Positions 1 to 10,000 of a stretch of 64,000 nucleotides of DNA are shown here, piece after piece. A program made the position numbers and the translations under genes. Position 1 is the stretch's first letter; each line of letters opens with the position of its first letter. This DNA comes from Shewanella yunxiaonensis (GTDB taxonomy: Bacteria; Pseudomonadota; Gammaproteobacteria; Enterobacterales; Shewanellaceae), in NCBI RefSeq assembly GCF_018223345.1, contig NZ_CP073587.1:2329001-2393000 (forward strand). The letters are read 5' to 3'. Under the pieces are notes generated by a model that saw nothing but the letters and a program-made list of their open reading frames with translations, searched no databases and was not told the origin of the DNA.

Positions 1-480
1 ATTATTGGGATAACTGACGCTGAAATCGATGCCTGCCAATAATGCCTGGCCGTTGTCCAAACCCAGGGCAAATAGCTGCTGATTGGGTACTGAAGCCGCA
101 CTGCTCACGACTTTCGTACCTTCAGGCACAGGTAATGACAGGACTTTTTTTGAGCTATCTGCGACTCTGAAGAAATCTACCTGGCCTTGTTCATTTACCC
201 GATAAATCAGCTCATTCTGTTCATCGGCACCGACCATCAAGGTCTTACCATCGGTAGCGACGGGCACACTGCTGAGCGGAATCACCTTAGCAGCGTCAAA
301 CACCGGCTTAATGACATATAACAGATAGAAAAATATCAGCAATAACGCCACAAAAACCATGATGCCACCAATGGTGACACCGGCTCTGGCCAGCTGATCT
401 TTCAATGCACGCCGATTGCCACGTTTTTCCATCAAAAAATCATGGGATTCAGGAGCAGGCTTAGAGACCTGACTTTCCAT
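1..480 (-). CDS. PstC-like phosphate ABC transporter permease, N-terminal part (cut by window edge)
   Basis: The first 160 codons of an inner-membrane permease read leftwards from the ATG at 480 and leave the window with no stop. Residues 1-30 are a charged cytoplasmic tail, residues about 31-55 are one strong hydrophobic helix, and the rest is soluble, with short strand-like repeats (residues such as KTLMVGADEQ and QLFALGLDNG). This matches the long PstC-like permeases of Shewanella and Vibrio, which carry a large extracytoplasmic insert after the first membrane helix. The family imports phosphate with PstA, PstB and a binding protein, and those partners would be expected beyond the left edge. 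The gene is divergent from the ACT-domain gene at 669. The function rests on the N-terminal pattern alone, because the permease core is outside the window. Confidence 0.7.
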   Translation of the reverse strand, partial: MESQVSKPAPESHDFLMEKRGNRRALKDQLARAGVTIGGIMVFVALLLIFFYLLYVIKPVFDAAKVIPLSSVPVATDGKTLMVGADEQNELIYRVNEQGQVDFFRVADSSKKVLSLPVPEGTKVVSSAASVPNQQLFALGLDNGQALLAGIDFSVSYPNN

Positions 481-668
481 CGAAAACCTCTATTATTTAA
501 ACTATAAGGCGTGTCACAATTATTGTCTTGTAGGCGGTAATTATCATAAATTACAACCTGCCAAACCGGTTCATTTCCACTCAGGTGGCATGTTCTGAAT
601 TATATGACGCAAAAATGACAGTAATGTTACACCGTCTGTTTTTAACAGCATACAGGAGCCGTCCCAAT

Positions 669-1172
669 ATGCGCCGATATCTGATTACATTACAGCTGCC
701 TGATCGCAAAGGGTTGGTCGAGCAGATCGCCAACGCTGTCAGCCACCACGGGGGAAACTGGCTCGATTCTGAGCTGCGTCATATTGACGGTATTTTTGCC
801 GCCATCTTGTTGCTGGAAATCGACGAGCAACATTGGGATGAACTGCAGGAAGCTCTGGAATCTATCGACGGACTGATGATGACTGCCGCGCCAGCGGCTC
901 ACTTTAACCCACCGCGTCTACGCCTGACCTATAATCTGGTAGCTTATGACCGTCCGGGTCTGGTTAAGGAAATATCCAACAAGCTTAGCAGCTTAGGGAT
1001 AAATATCGAACGATTTAGCAGTAAATATGAAAGTGCCAGCCATACCGGTATCGCCCTGTTTCGCGCCACGATCAGTCTGGGTCTTAGCGATCCGCATCAG
1101 GAAGATTTACTCACGGAAGCGCTATATGAAATTGGTGATGATGTCGTAATAGACAAAGTACGAAGCCGTTAA
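669..1172 (+). CDS. Double ACT-domain protein, glycine cleavage repressor GcvR-like
   Basis: The product has 167 residues made of two tandem ACT domains (about residues 3-75 and 85-160). Each opens with the typical strand followed by DRKGLVEQIA or DRPGLVKEIS, the amino-acid-binding loop of ACT folds. E. coli GcvR has the same two-ACT layout and acts by binding GcvA rather than DNA, and no DNA-binding domain is visible here either. I chose the ATG at 669 because AGGAG lies at 654-658 and the ACT fold begins right there; the frame is open upstream to 585 but that part has no recognisable content. It probably senses an amino acid such as glycine and regulates through a partner. Whether it truly controls gcv genes cannot be seen here. 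Confidence 0.8.
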   Translation: MRRYLITLQLPDRKGLVEQIANAVSHHGGNWLDSELRHIDGIFAAILLLEIDEQHWDELQEALESIDGLMMTAAPAAHFNPPRLRLTYNLVAYDRPGLVKEISNKLSSLGINIERFSSKYESASHTGIALFRATISLGLSDPHQEDLLTEALYEIGDDVVIDKVRSR

Positions 1173-1255
1173 CATAGGTCAATCGAATTTTCCGGTCGGT
1201 ATCATGGCATTCCAACTGATACACTGCCGGAAACTTCTTAATAAAACACCGCATT

Positions 1256-2071
1256 ATGTTAGGTACGCTGGATAAAATGGCCGTCACCCTGGATGACAAT
1301 GGCCTTGCACAATATTCGCTGCGCGTGGGTGCGCAGCAACTACCCCTGAATACGCTTATCGGAAAAAAACTCTCGTTAAACTTTACTGGCCGCATCCTCT
1401 GTTGCAATTGTGGTAACCGCACCAAGAAAAGTTACGCTCAAGGTCACTGCTTTGTCTGTATGCAGAAATTGGCCAGTTGCGATATGTGTGTGATGAAACC
1501 CGAAACCTGCCATTACGCCCAAGGCACCTGTCGTGAGCCACAGTGGGGACTGGAGCATTGCTTTGTACCGCATTATGTTTATCTGGCGAATACTTCTGGA
1601 ATTAAAGTCGGCATCACCCGTCATACTCAACTGCCAACCCGATGGCTGGATCAGGGTGCGACGCAGGGAATGCCATTGTTTCGGGTTAACTCGCGTTATT
1701 TGTCAGGTCTGATTGAAGTCGCACTGGCGCAACTCATCGCTGATAAAACCAATTGGCAGGCGATGCTTAAAAGCGATAATGACCCACTGGATTTAAAAGC
1801 AGAAGCTGAGATATTGCTGCCGCAGATCAGTGCCAAGCTGACTGAACTGGATGGTTCAAAGCAATTTATTATTGAACCGCTCAACAGTGCCATTACTGAC
1901 ATCCGTTATCCGGTCACGGCATACCCCAGCAAAATTAAATCGCTCAATTTTGATAAAGATCCGTGCGTCAGTGGCACCCTGATGGGGATCAAAGGCCAAT
2001 ATCTGATATTTGATAATGGTGTTATCAATATCCGTAAATTTACTGCCTATGAAGTCGACGTAAGTTTGTAA
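1256..2071 (+). CDS. DUF2797 family protein: Cys-rich cluster plus GIY-YIG-like segment
   Basis: This is a 271-residue soluble protein of the DUF2797 type, without established function. Residues 49-102 hold ten cysteines (49, 50, 52, 65, 68, 75, 78, 85, 92, 102) in CxxC-like spacing, most likely two zinc sites. Immediately after come HYVYL (106-110), KVGIT (117-121), Arg122/Arg129 and a Glu at 154. That order of Tyr, Tyr, Gly, Arg and Glu recalls the GIY-YIG nuclease fold. The nuclease resemblance is my inference from motif order; the cysteine cluster is directly visible. No good ribosome-binding site precedes ATG 1256, and ATG 1277 is an alternative start. It lies 83 bp after the ACT-domain gene on the same strand and is probably cotranscribed. 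Confidence 0.75.
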   Translation: MLGTLDKMAVTLDDNGLAQYSLRVGAQQLPLNTLIGKKLSLNFTGRILCCNCGNRTKKSYAQGHCFVCMQKLASCDMCVMKPETCHYAQGTCREPQWGLEHCFVPHYVYLANTSGIKVGITRHTQLPTRWLDQGATQGMPLFRVNSRYLSGLIEVALAQLIADKTNWQAMLKSDNDPLDLKAEAEILLPQISAKLTELDGSKQFIIEPLNSAITDIRYPVTAYPSKIKSLNFDKDPCVSGTLMGIKGQYLIFDNGVINIRKFTAYEVDVSL

Positions 2072-2086
2072 GCCATTAATAGTCAC

Positions 2087-2127
2087 GGTAACTGGGCTCA
2101 CTAAATTGTAGTGACCGCCCAGTTACC
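2087..2127. repeat. Long inverted repeat after the DUF2797 gene
   Basis: GGTAACTGGGC (2087-2097) pairs with GCCCAGTTACC (2117-2127), and the inner TCACTA/TAGTGA arms pair as well, leaving a five-base loop. The stem is nearly perfect over 17 bp. It sits 16 bp past the DUF2797 stop but is followed by GCCAAAAATCCC with no T-run on the plus strand, so it is not a classical terminator. It could be a Rho-independent-like stop, an mRNA stabiliser or an operator for the downstream cstA-like gene. Confidence 0.6.
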
Positions 2128-2274
2128 GCCAAAAATCCCGTCTACCGCATTCTGCAAATGTTTTCAAATTGTTGCTAAACAGTTTCAATTTAGACCTTGG
2201 TCGGATATTAGCCAAAAGTTGTATCCATTAACATCAATAAGTTACATATATAACTACACACCCAGAGGTGATGC

Positions 2275-3954
2275 ATGAATGCTATCTTTTTGATGTTAAT
2301 GGGTTTAGGGGCGATGGCGATTGGCTATTTCGTCTACTCTAAATTCATCTGTGAAAAAATCTTTAAGGTTGATCCTAATTTCGTCACACCTTCCCATGCC
2401 ATGCAGGATGGGGTGGATTACGTACCGACCAACAAATATGTGTTATGGGGGCACCACTTTACCTCTGTCGCCGGTGCGGCGCCGATTATTGGTCCCGCTA
2501 TTGCGGTAATTTGGGGTTGGGTACCGGCGTTTTTATGGGTGACGCTGGGGACAATTTTCTTTGCTGGCGTTCATGATGCCGGTGCTATCTGGGCCAGTAA
2601 CCGCAATAAAGCCAAGTCTATTGGTGCCGTTACCGGAGATGTCATCGGTTCCCGCGCGCGCTCTATCTTCATGGTGGTTATTTTCCTGGTGCTGCTGATG
2701 GTAAACGCCGTATTTGCGGTGGTAATTGCCAAGCAGCTGATTAACTTCCCCAGTGCGACAGTCCCGGTATGGGGGGCAATCGCGGTAGCGTTGATTGTGG
2801 GTCAGCTTATCTACCGTCAACACATCAATCTGCTGGTTGTGTCGGTTGTTGGGGTTATCGCGCTGTATGCGATGATCTATGTCGGCCCGATGATCCCGAT
2901 TTCATTGCCTGAAATGGTGGGGCCACTGACTGATAACGAAAGCTGGATTATCTTATTATTCATCTACGCGGCAGTCGCTTCTCTACTGCCCGTATGGATG
3001 TTGCTGCAACCTCGTGACTACATTAATGGCATCCAGTTGTTTATCGGTCTGGGTCTGCTGTACGGTGCCGTCATTATTTCTGGTCCCGATGTGGTAGCGC
3101 CTGCGTTTAACACAAATGTACCGGAAGGAACACCATCGATTGTACCGCTGCTGTTCGTGACCATCGCTTGTGGCGCCATTTCCGGCTTCCATGGTCTGGT
3201 AGCCAGCGGCACGACGTCAAAACAGTTGGATAAAGAACCTGATCTGCGTTTCGTGGGGTACTTTGGTGCTATCGGTGAAGGCTCACTGGCATTGGCCGCA
3301 ATTATTGCCTCTACCGCCGGCTTTGCCACCTTGGCTGACTGGCAGAATGTCTACCATTCATTTGGTCAAGGCGGGGTTGGTGCATTTATCCGTGGTGGTG
3401 CAAATATTCTGGAATCAGGTCTGGGCCTAGACGAAACCATGGCACAAACGCTGCTCACCGTAATGGTGGTTCTGTTTGCAGGAACCACCATGGATACTGG
3501 CTTGCGTTTACAGCGTTACATCTTCCAGGAATGGGGTGTCATTTACAAAATTGGCTGGATGAGTAAAGGCTCCATCGCCACGTTCCTGGCGGTAGGTTCC
3601 TGTCTGTTACTGGCATTTGGTGCAGGCGGTGATGGTGCAGGCGGCCTGTTGATTTGGCCGTTATTCGGTACCACTAACCAGTTGCTTGGCGGTCTGACAC
3701 TGCTGGTGATCACCGTGATGCTGGTGAAACTGGGGCGGCCGATGATTTACACCCTGGCACCACTGGTGTTCCTGTTAGTCATGACTATCTCTGGTCTGGT
3801 GATCCAGCTCAAGGGCTTCTATGTCAAAGCTGACTGGTTCCTGTTCACGTTGGACCTGATTGTGTTGATTGCGGCAATCATCATTACGCTGGAATGTGTT
3901 GCGACATTAACCACAACCATTAAAGAGCGTAAAGCACAGGCCCAAGGAGACTAA
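2275..3954 (+). CDS. CstA-family membrane transporter (short form)
   Basis: This is a 559-residue integral inner-membrane protein with about 15 hydrophobic helices, of the carbon-starvation protein A family. Its N-terminus is rich in family signatures: YVPTNKYVLWGHHFTSVAGAAPIIGPA (read in pieces around residues 50-76), HDAGAIWASNR and the later FHGLVASGTTSKQ. CstA and BtsT in E. coli are about 700 residues and take up peptides and pyruvate; this copy is the shorter variant common outside the enterics. The start has a clear AGAGGTGATGC just before ATG 2275. It is the first gene of a three-gene unit with a CC-tail protein (4 nt after its stop) and an ArsA-like ATPase. The substrate is not deducible from sequence. 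Confidence 0.9.
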   Translation: MNAIFLMLMGLGAMAIGYFVYSKFICEKIFKVDPNFVTPSHAMQDGVDYVPTNKYVLWGHHFTSVAGAAPIIGPAIAVIWGWVPAFLWVTLGTIFFAGVHDAGAIWASNRNKAKSIGAVTGDVIGSRARSIFMVVIFLVLLMVNAVFAVVIAKQLINFPSATVPVWGAIAVALIVGQLIYRQHINLLVVSVVGVIALYAMIYVGPMIPISLPEMVGPLTDNESWIILLFIYAAVASLLPVWMLLQPRDYINGIQLFIGLGLLYGAVIISGPDVVAPAFNTNVPEGTPSIVPLLFVTIACGAISGFHGLVASGTTSKQLDKEPDLRFVGYFGAIGEGSLALAAIIASTAGFATLADWQNVYHSFGQGGVGAFIRGGANILESGLGLDETMAQTLLTVMVVLFAGTTMDTGLRLQRYIFQEWGVIYKIGWMSKGSIATFLAVGSCLLLAFGAGGDGAGGLLIWPLFGTTNQLLGGLTLLVITVMLVKLGRPMIYTLAPLVFLLVMTISGLVIQLKGFYVKADWFLFTLDLIVLIAAIIITLECVATLTTTIKERKAQAQGD

Positions 3955-3957
3955 CTG

Positions 3958-4230
3958 ATGAAACTGGAAAAGATCCGTCGTCTGTTTCGAGACTTCAGCC
4001 TGATGGCTGAAGAAGCCTATAACGCGCCATTTCGTTCGGCAATTGCACGAGCCAGGCGGGACCAGGACGATCTTTTCATGCTGCTGATTTTCTCCGAAAT
4101 GATGGGCGTGCCCAATCCAGCCAGTTATTACACGTTGGAACTGCAGCCCATCATGCTGGAGAAATTTCACGACTGGCATCTGCGAATGGGCATGCCCCAT
4201 TCGCCGCTTGACCAGTTTAAATGCTGTTAA
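3958..4230 (+). CDS. Small CC-terminal protein linked to CstA (cory-CC-star type)
   Basis: A 90-residue protein, mostly helical, with no signal peptide and no membrane segment. It opens with a basic amphipathic stretch (MKLEKIRRLFRDFSLMAEEAY), has a central DDLFMLLIFSEMMGVPNPASYY segment (described in pieces), and ends exactly in Cys-Cys followed by the stop. I recall small CstA-neighbour proteins named for such a terminal Cys-Cys, but could not check this. The start is 3 nt after the cstA stop, so translation is likely coupled. The last codons lie 20 nt before the preferred start of the ArsA-like ATPase. Terminal cysteine pairs often bind metal or form redox or thioester links; no such activity is shown here. 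Confidence 0.75.
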   Translation: MKLEKIRRLFRDFSLMAEEAYNAPFRSAIARARRDQDDLFMLLIFSEMMGVPNPASYYTLELQPIMLEKFHDWHLRMGMPHSPLDQFKCC

Positions 4231-4250
4231 GCAGAACGGCGGTACCTAAT

Positions 4251-5258
4251 ATGGACGTTCTTACTGATAAACAAGTTATCTGGGTCGGTGGCAAAGGTGG
4301 CGTGGGTAAAACTACCGTGTCTTCTGCCTTGGCTTTGCTGGCCGCCAGTCGCAACAAAAAAGTGCTACTGGTCTCCACCGATCCGGCACATAGTCTGTCT
4401 GATGCCTTTGCCAGACACATTGGCGATAGCATTACCCGCATGGCCCCCAATCTGGATGCCTTGGAAATTGACCCTGATCAGGAAGTGCAGCGTCATCTGG
4501 ACCAGGTCACCAGCCAACTCAAACGTTTTACCCGCCCCGAGATGTACGGCGAAATTGAACGACAGATGCGGCTTACTCGGCAGTCGCCAGGGGCTCAGGA
4601 AGCAGCACTGTTGGAACGAATAGCCAACACCATTGAACTGGGGCAACAGCAGTACGACTTAGTGATATTTGATACGGCGCCAACCGGGCATACGCTACGG
4701 TTGCTGAGTCTTCCGGAAGCCATGGCCGCCTGGACACAAGGACTGCTGAAAGCCAATGAACGCTCGGAAAAGCTCGGCGCCGTGCTGGAACACCTTACGC
4801 CAAAAGCTGGCCGCGATATCGATAATCCTTTTGAAGATCCGGCTGAATATGCCACAGCTGGCATGGACCCGCGTAACAAAGAGATTGCGGAAACGCTGTT
4901 AACCCGGCAACGATTATTGCAACGTACCCGGGAGATTTTGCAGGATAAAAAGCGTACTGCGCTGCTGTTTGTGCTGACACCAGAAAAGCTGCCAATTCTA
5001 GAAACCAGTCGTGCAGTAGAGAGTTTACTCGCTGAAAAGCTGCCATTGGCGGGGTTGGTGGTTAACCGTATCTTGCCTGATAGTGCTGATGGCAGTTTCC
5101 TAGCACAGCGACGGGCACAGGAACGTAAACATCTGCAGGAAATTGATCAACGCTTCAGTCAGCTGCCGCTATATAAGCTGCAACTGCAACCGACTGACAT
5201 CGAAGGTCTGAAAGGTCTGGAACAGATGGCCAAATGGCTGGAACTATCCGGCTTGTAA
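4251..5258 (+). CDS. ArsA/Get3-like single-domain ATPase
   Basis: A 335-residue cytosolic SIMIBI-class ATPase. It has the deviant Walker A loop GGKGGVGKTT near the N-terminus, STDPAHSL as the switch I region, and FDTAPTGHTLRLL as the ArsA/Get3 switch II signature. It is one ATPase unit rather than the double ArsA of arsenite pumps, and no arsB, arsC or arsR lies nearby. There is not a single cysteine in the protein, so it lacks the arsenite-binding cysteines of ArsA and the zinc CxxC of Get3. I prefer ATG 4251; an in-frame ATG at 4221 would overlap the upstream gene by 10 nt. The operon position suggests it acts on the CstA-like transporter or the CC-tail protein, perhaps as an assembly or regulatory ATPase, which is inference. 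Confidence 0.85.
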   Translation: MDVLTDKQVIWVGGKGGVGKTTVSSALALLAASRNKKVLLVSTDPAHSLSDAFARHIGDSITRMAPNLDALEIDPDQEVQRHLDQVTSQLKRFTRPEMYGEIERQMRLTRQSPGAQEAALLERIANTIELGQQQYDLVIFDTAPTGHTLRLLSLPEAMAAWTQGLLKANERSEKLGAVLEHLTPKAGRDIDNPFEDPAEYATAGMDPRNKEIAETLLTRQRLLQRTREILQDKKRTALLFVLTPEKLPILETSRAVESLLAEKLPLAGLVVNRILPDSADGSFLAQRRAQERKHLQEIDQRFSQLPLYKLQLQPTDIEGLKGLEQMAKWLELSGL

Positions 5259-5275
5259 AGGGAGATTCACGCATG

Positions 5276-5301
5276 AAAAAGCCCGCTGCTGCGGGCTTTT
5301 T
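5276..5301. terminator. Bidirectional terminator between ArsA-like gene and ybiT
   Basis: GCCCGC-TGCT-GCGGGC stem (5281-5296) flanked by A5 on the left and T-run on the right, so it can stop the plus-strand cstA unit and the minus-strand ybiT transcript. Confidence 0.85.
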
Positions 5302-5315
5302 AATGACATTATCTA

Positions 5316-6908
5316 TCAGTTTTCGATGCCTTTGCTCGCCAGGAACTCATCGTAAGTACCTTTAAAGTCAGTCACACCACGGCCAGAAATTTCAATGATA
5401 CGGTTTGCCAATGATGATACAAATGCACGGTCATGGGAGACGAAGAACAGCGTACCTTCGTACATTTCCAAGGCGTTGTTAAGTGACTCAATGGATTCCA
5501 TATCCAGGTGGTTGGTCGGTTCGTCCATTACCAGGATATTCGGCTTCTGCAACATCAGCTTGCCGAACAACATACGGCCCTGCTCCCCACCGGATAACAC
5601 TTTCACTGACTTTTTAATGTCATCAGCACTGAATAACATCCGCCCTAATACGGCACGTACCGCCTGGTCATCATCACCTTCACGGCGCCACTGACTCATC
5701 CAGTCAAACAGATTCATCTCGTTTTCGAAATCATCCGCATGATCCTGCGCGTAATAGCCAATACTGCTGTTTTCAGACCACTGAATAGTGCCCTCTTTTT
5801 GTGGCAATTCATGGATCAGGGTGCGCACCAGGGTAGTTTTACCCGCGCCATTTTCACCTAGGATGGCGATGCGCTCACCCACTTCAGCAATCAGATTAAC
5901 ATCTTTAAACAATGGATGATCGTAACCATTACTGAGGTTTTCGACGATCAAGGCATTGCGGAACAGTTTCTTATCCTGTTCAAAACGGATATAGGGGTTA
6001 ACACGGCTAGACGCCTTGACTTCATCCAGCTTAATTTTATCGATCTGGCGGGCGCGAGAGGTAGCCTGTTTAGCCTTAGATGCGTTAGCAGAGAAGCGGG
6101 CCACGAAGGTCTGCAACTCAGCAATCTGCGTCTTTTTCTTGGCATTTTCTGCCAACAAACGCTCACGGGCTTGGGATGCAGCTGTCATATACTCATCATA
6201 GTTGCCCGGATAAAGCCGCAGCTCACCGTAGTCCAAATCCGCCATGTGAGTACACACAGAGTTCAGGAAGTAACGGTCGTGAGAAATGATGATCATGGTG
6301 CTGTTACGCTGACTCAGCGTTTCCTGCAACCAGCGGATAGTATCGATATCCAAGTTGTTGGTCGGTTCGTCGAGCAACAGAATATCTGGGTCAGCAAACA
6401 GTGCCTGCGCCAACAACACACGCAATTTCCAGCCGGGCGCTACAGCACTCATCAAGCCGAAATGCTGTTCCAGCGGAATGCCAACCCCTAGCAACAACTC
6501 GCCGGCACGAGACTCGGCGGTGTAACCATCCATCTCAGCAAACTCCATTTCCAGTTCAGCGACCTTAATGCCATCTTCTTCGCTCATTTCCGGCAAAGAA
6601 TAGATGCGGTCACGCTCCTGTTTCACCTGCCATAATTCTTTATGGCCCATGATCACTGTATCAATGACGCTGAATTCTTCGTAAGCAAATTGATCCTGAT
6701 TCAGTTTGCCCAGACGTTCATTGGCGTCCAGCGATACGTTGCCAGATGTTGGCTCCAGCTCACCGGAAAGGATTTTCATGAAGGTGGACTTACCGCACCC
6801 ATTGGCGCCAATCAGGCCATAGCGGTTGCCTTCACCGAATTTGACGGAGATGTTTTCAAACAGAGGCTTAACGCCAAACTGCATGGTGATATTCGCGGTT
6901 GTGATCAC
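5316..6908 (-). CDS. ybiT: ABC-F ATPase YbiT, ribosome-associated translation factor family
   Basis: A 530-residue soluble protein with two ABC ATPase halves and no membrane segments, very close to E. coli YbiT along its whole length. The first Walker A is GANGCGKST at about 34-42 and the second is GENGAGKTT near 347. The second half has a normal LSGGEQGRM signature, while the first has VAPGWKLR in place of LSGGQ, as in the E. coli protein. Both halves end in DEPTNNLD or DEPTNHLD Walker B motifs. The linker around 240-300 is charged and helical (the P-site tRNA interaction motif of ABC-F proteins). The family binds the ribosome E site and modulates stalled translation. It is monocistronic, ending at a strong terminator. 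Confidence 0.95.
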   Translation of the reverse strand: MITTANITMQFGVKPLFENISVKFGEGNRYGLIGANGCGKSTFMKILSGELEPTSGNVSLDANERLGKLNQDQFAYEEFSVIDTVIMGHKELWQVKQERDRIYSLPEMSEEDGIKVAELEMEFAEMDGYTAESRAGELLLGVGIPLEQHFGLMSAVAPGWKLRVLLAQALFADPDILLLDEPTNNLDIDTIRWLQETLSQRNSTMIIISHDRYFLNSVCTHMADLDYGELRLYPGNYDEYMTAASQARERLLAENAKKKTQIAELQTFVARFSANASKAKQATSRARQIDKIKLDEVKASSRVNPYIRFEQDKKLFRNALIVENLSNGYDHPLFKDVNLIAEVGERIAILGENGAGKTTLVRTLIHELPQKEGTIQWSENSSIGYYAQDHADDFENEMNLFDWMSQWRREGDDDQAVRAVLGRMLFSADDIKKSVKVLSGGEQGRMLFGKLMLQKPNILVMDEPTNHLDMESIESLNNALEMYEGTLFFVSHDRAFVSSLANRIIEISGRGVTDFKGTYDEFLASKGIEN

Positions 6909-7042
6909 GTCAGAAATTCCAAATCTGTAGCTGAGTGGACAAAAATTCCAGACTGTTCGAGGACAGCCGGATAAAGCGCGTCACTATAAACAGCATTCGC
7001 AGATTTATCAACCGCAGTGCAATGACGTTTAGCTTGAAATGC

Positions 7043-7074
7043 AAGCCCGCTGCGCCAATTAGACAGCGGGCTTT
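7043..7074 (-). terminator. Terminator-like hairpin after copA
   Basis: AAGCCCGCTG (7043-7052) pairs with CAGCGGGCTT (7064-7073), 4 bp past the copA stop on the minus strand. The following T-run is short, so strength is uncertain. Confidence 0.6.
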
Positions 7075-7077
7075 ATG

Positions 7078-10000
7078 CTATTGCAGGCGTTGATGGCGTA
7101 AGCGATTAGCGTTGGTAACGACGGTCAATGACGACAATGCCATGGCAGCACCAGCGATTACCGGACTGAGTAACACGCCAAAAAATGGATATAGCACGCC
7201 TGCGGCAATAGGGATGCCACAGCTGTTGTAAATAAACGCACCAAACAGATTCTGTTTGATGTTGCTAAGGGTCGCTTTGGATAAAGCAAACGCCTGCGCT
7301 AAATTTTCCAGTCGTGGGGTCAACAATGTCAGATCGGCACTTTCAATCGCGACTTCGGTACCGGTTCCCAGCGCCACACCGACATCGGCTGCCGCCAACG
7401 CCGGCGCATCATTGATGCCATCGCCCACCATGGCAACCACTTCACCTTGCTGTTGCAGCTTTTTTACCCACGCCTGCTTTTCATCCGGCATAACACCCGC
7501 GATAACCTGCTCAATACCTAACTGTTTGGCTACCGCGTTGGCCGTATGTTGATTATCCCCCGACAACAACACCAGTTTTTTACCTTGCTGTTGCAAAGCC
7601 GCTAACGCCGCCTTGGCATCCCCCCGAATTGGGTCACTGATGGCCAAAATGGCCTCCAGCTTGCCATTTTTGGCCGCCAGCACCGGTGTTTGTCCTAACG
7701 TAGCAGCATTATCCAGTTGCTGCTGCGCAGTCTGATCGACAGTGACATCCATGGCGGTTAGCAGTTTACGGTTACCCAACAGCCAATGATCATCACCAAT
7801 AGTGCCGACTATGCCCTGTCCCTGACGATATTCAAATGCTGCTGGCGCTATCACATCTACCCCACGGGCTTTCGCGGCGTTGAGAAATGCCTGAGCCAGG
7901 GGATGACCGGATTGCAGCTCTAAACTTGCTACTGCTTGAAGCAAACGGGCTTCATCAAGTTCATCAGTATCTATGGCATGAATAGCAACTAGTTGCGGTT
8001 TACCTTCGGTGATGGTGCCCGTTTTATCCAGCACTACACAGCTGACATTACTGGCGGTTTGCAATGCTTCGCCATTTTTGATCAATACGCCCATCTGCGC
8101 CGCACGGCCAACTGCCACCATAATTGACATTGGCGTTGCCAAACCTAATGCGCAGGGACAGGCAATGATGAGGACACTAGTAAGGACCACTAAGGCATGT
8201 GACAGCTGAGGCGCTGGTCCGAAAAAGTACCAAAGCACCGCGGCCAATAGGGCGATAACAACGACCACCGGCACAAACACCCCGGCGATTTTGTCTGTCA
8301 GACGGCCGATGGGCATCTTCGAGGTTTGTGCTTCCTGTACTAAGGCGATAATTTTCGCTAGACGGGTATCTTTCGGTCCAACCGTCACACGGTAAGTTAA
8401 TGTGCCATCACCATTAATAGTACCGGCACTAACAGTATCCTCACGCGTTTTTCTTACCGGCATGGGCTCGCCAGTCAGCATTGATTCGTCCAGCAGTGAC
8501 TCACCACTAACGACTTCACCATCTAATGCCACCCGATCACCGGGGCGCAAGCGCAATACATCGCCGGGCTTTAGGTCAGCTATCGGCGTCTGCTGGTCTC
8601 CCGCATCGGTGATCAGTAATGCGGTATTGGCTTGCAGACCAATCAATTTTTGTACCGCCTCACTGGTTTTTCCGCGGGCACGCAATTCCAGTGAATGACC
8701 CAGGTTTATCAGACCAATGATCATCACGCTGGCTTCAAAATAAACATGGCGAGTCCCTTCAGGAAACCAGTTTGGGAACAGCACCACCGCTGAAGAATAC
8801 AACCAGGCGCAACCGGTTCCCAACGCGATCAAGGTATCCATATTGGCACTTTTGGCTTTTAATGCACGCCACATGCCTTGGTAAAAATGGCCACCGCAAC
8901 TGATGAGTAACAGTAAACACAACAGCGATACTGCGCCCCAGTTCCAACGCGAGCTATCGCTGTGCACTGTCATGTCGCCGCCGCTCATGCCCCAGATCAT
9001 CAGCGGGATGCCGACGCCAAGCGTCACGACAGACTGAATGATCCGCGTACGGTATTCCTTGGCATCATGCGCGGCTTTATCCGCCATTGCGTTGGCTGCG
9101 TCTTCAACCACTTCACCACGGTAGCCAGCACTGGCCAGGATTTGTTGGGCATCTGCAACCGATACACCTTTTGCGGCGCTAACCTGTTTATCGGCCAGGT
9201 TAACACGCGCGTCAACTCCCGCATTGGCAAATGCCTTTTCTATTTTTACCACACAGCTGGCGCAGCTCATATCCGGCACAAACATCAACACACCTTCAGT
9301 GGCTGACGGCGCAATGGCAGCTGACTGGTGAGAGGGTTCTTCCTGAGTTTTGTGGTTCGACTGCGGAGCCGCAGCCACGACTGAGGCTCCTTCAGATTTT
9401 GGGGACTCATGGTCCTCCGCAATTGACCATGGTTCTGGGTTGTAACCTGCCCCCTCAATGACCGCTAACAGCTTACTATCATCAAGTTGACTCAGTACCG
9501 ACACCTGCTTAGTTTGCAGATCAACTTTCACCTCATCAGCATCTGCGAGCGCTTTGCGAATAGAGGCTTCACAGTGACCGCAGGTCATATCCGGCACCTT
9601 AAACTGATGCCAGCTGCTGGTACACGGTTCCGACCACACATCAGGCGTGTAACCTGCGTCGCTGATGAGTGTCATTAGCGCTTGCTCGTTCAGGGAACTC
9701 AACACTGACACTTTCTTAGCAGGTAAATCGACCTTCACCTCGTCCGCATCGGCCAACGCCTTGCGAATTGTGGCTTCACAATGGCCACAGGTCATATCCG
9801 CCACCTTAAACTCGTGCCAATGGCTTTCTGATTTTTGCCAAGGTTCGGGCGTAAAACCGGCATTGGATATGGTTGCCATCAGTAACTGTGTATCCTGTTG
9901 ACTTAGCACCGACACCTGCTTGGTTTGCAAATCAACTTTTACCTCATCAGCATCGGCTAATGCCTTCCGAATAGAGGCTTCACAGTGACCACACGTCATA

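Noticed and set aside
490-530. A possible PHO box between the pst-like gene and the ACT gene
   Set aside because: TGTCA-like half-sites are present but the 11-bp register is off by a base, so PhoB control cannot be claimed.
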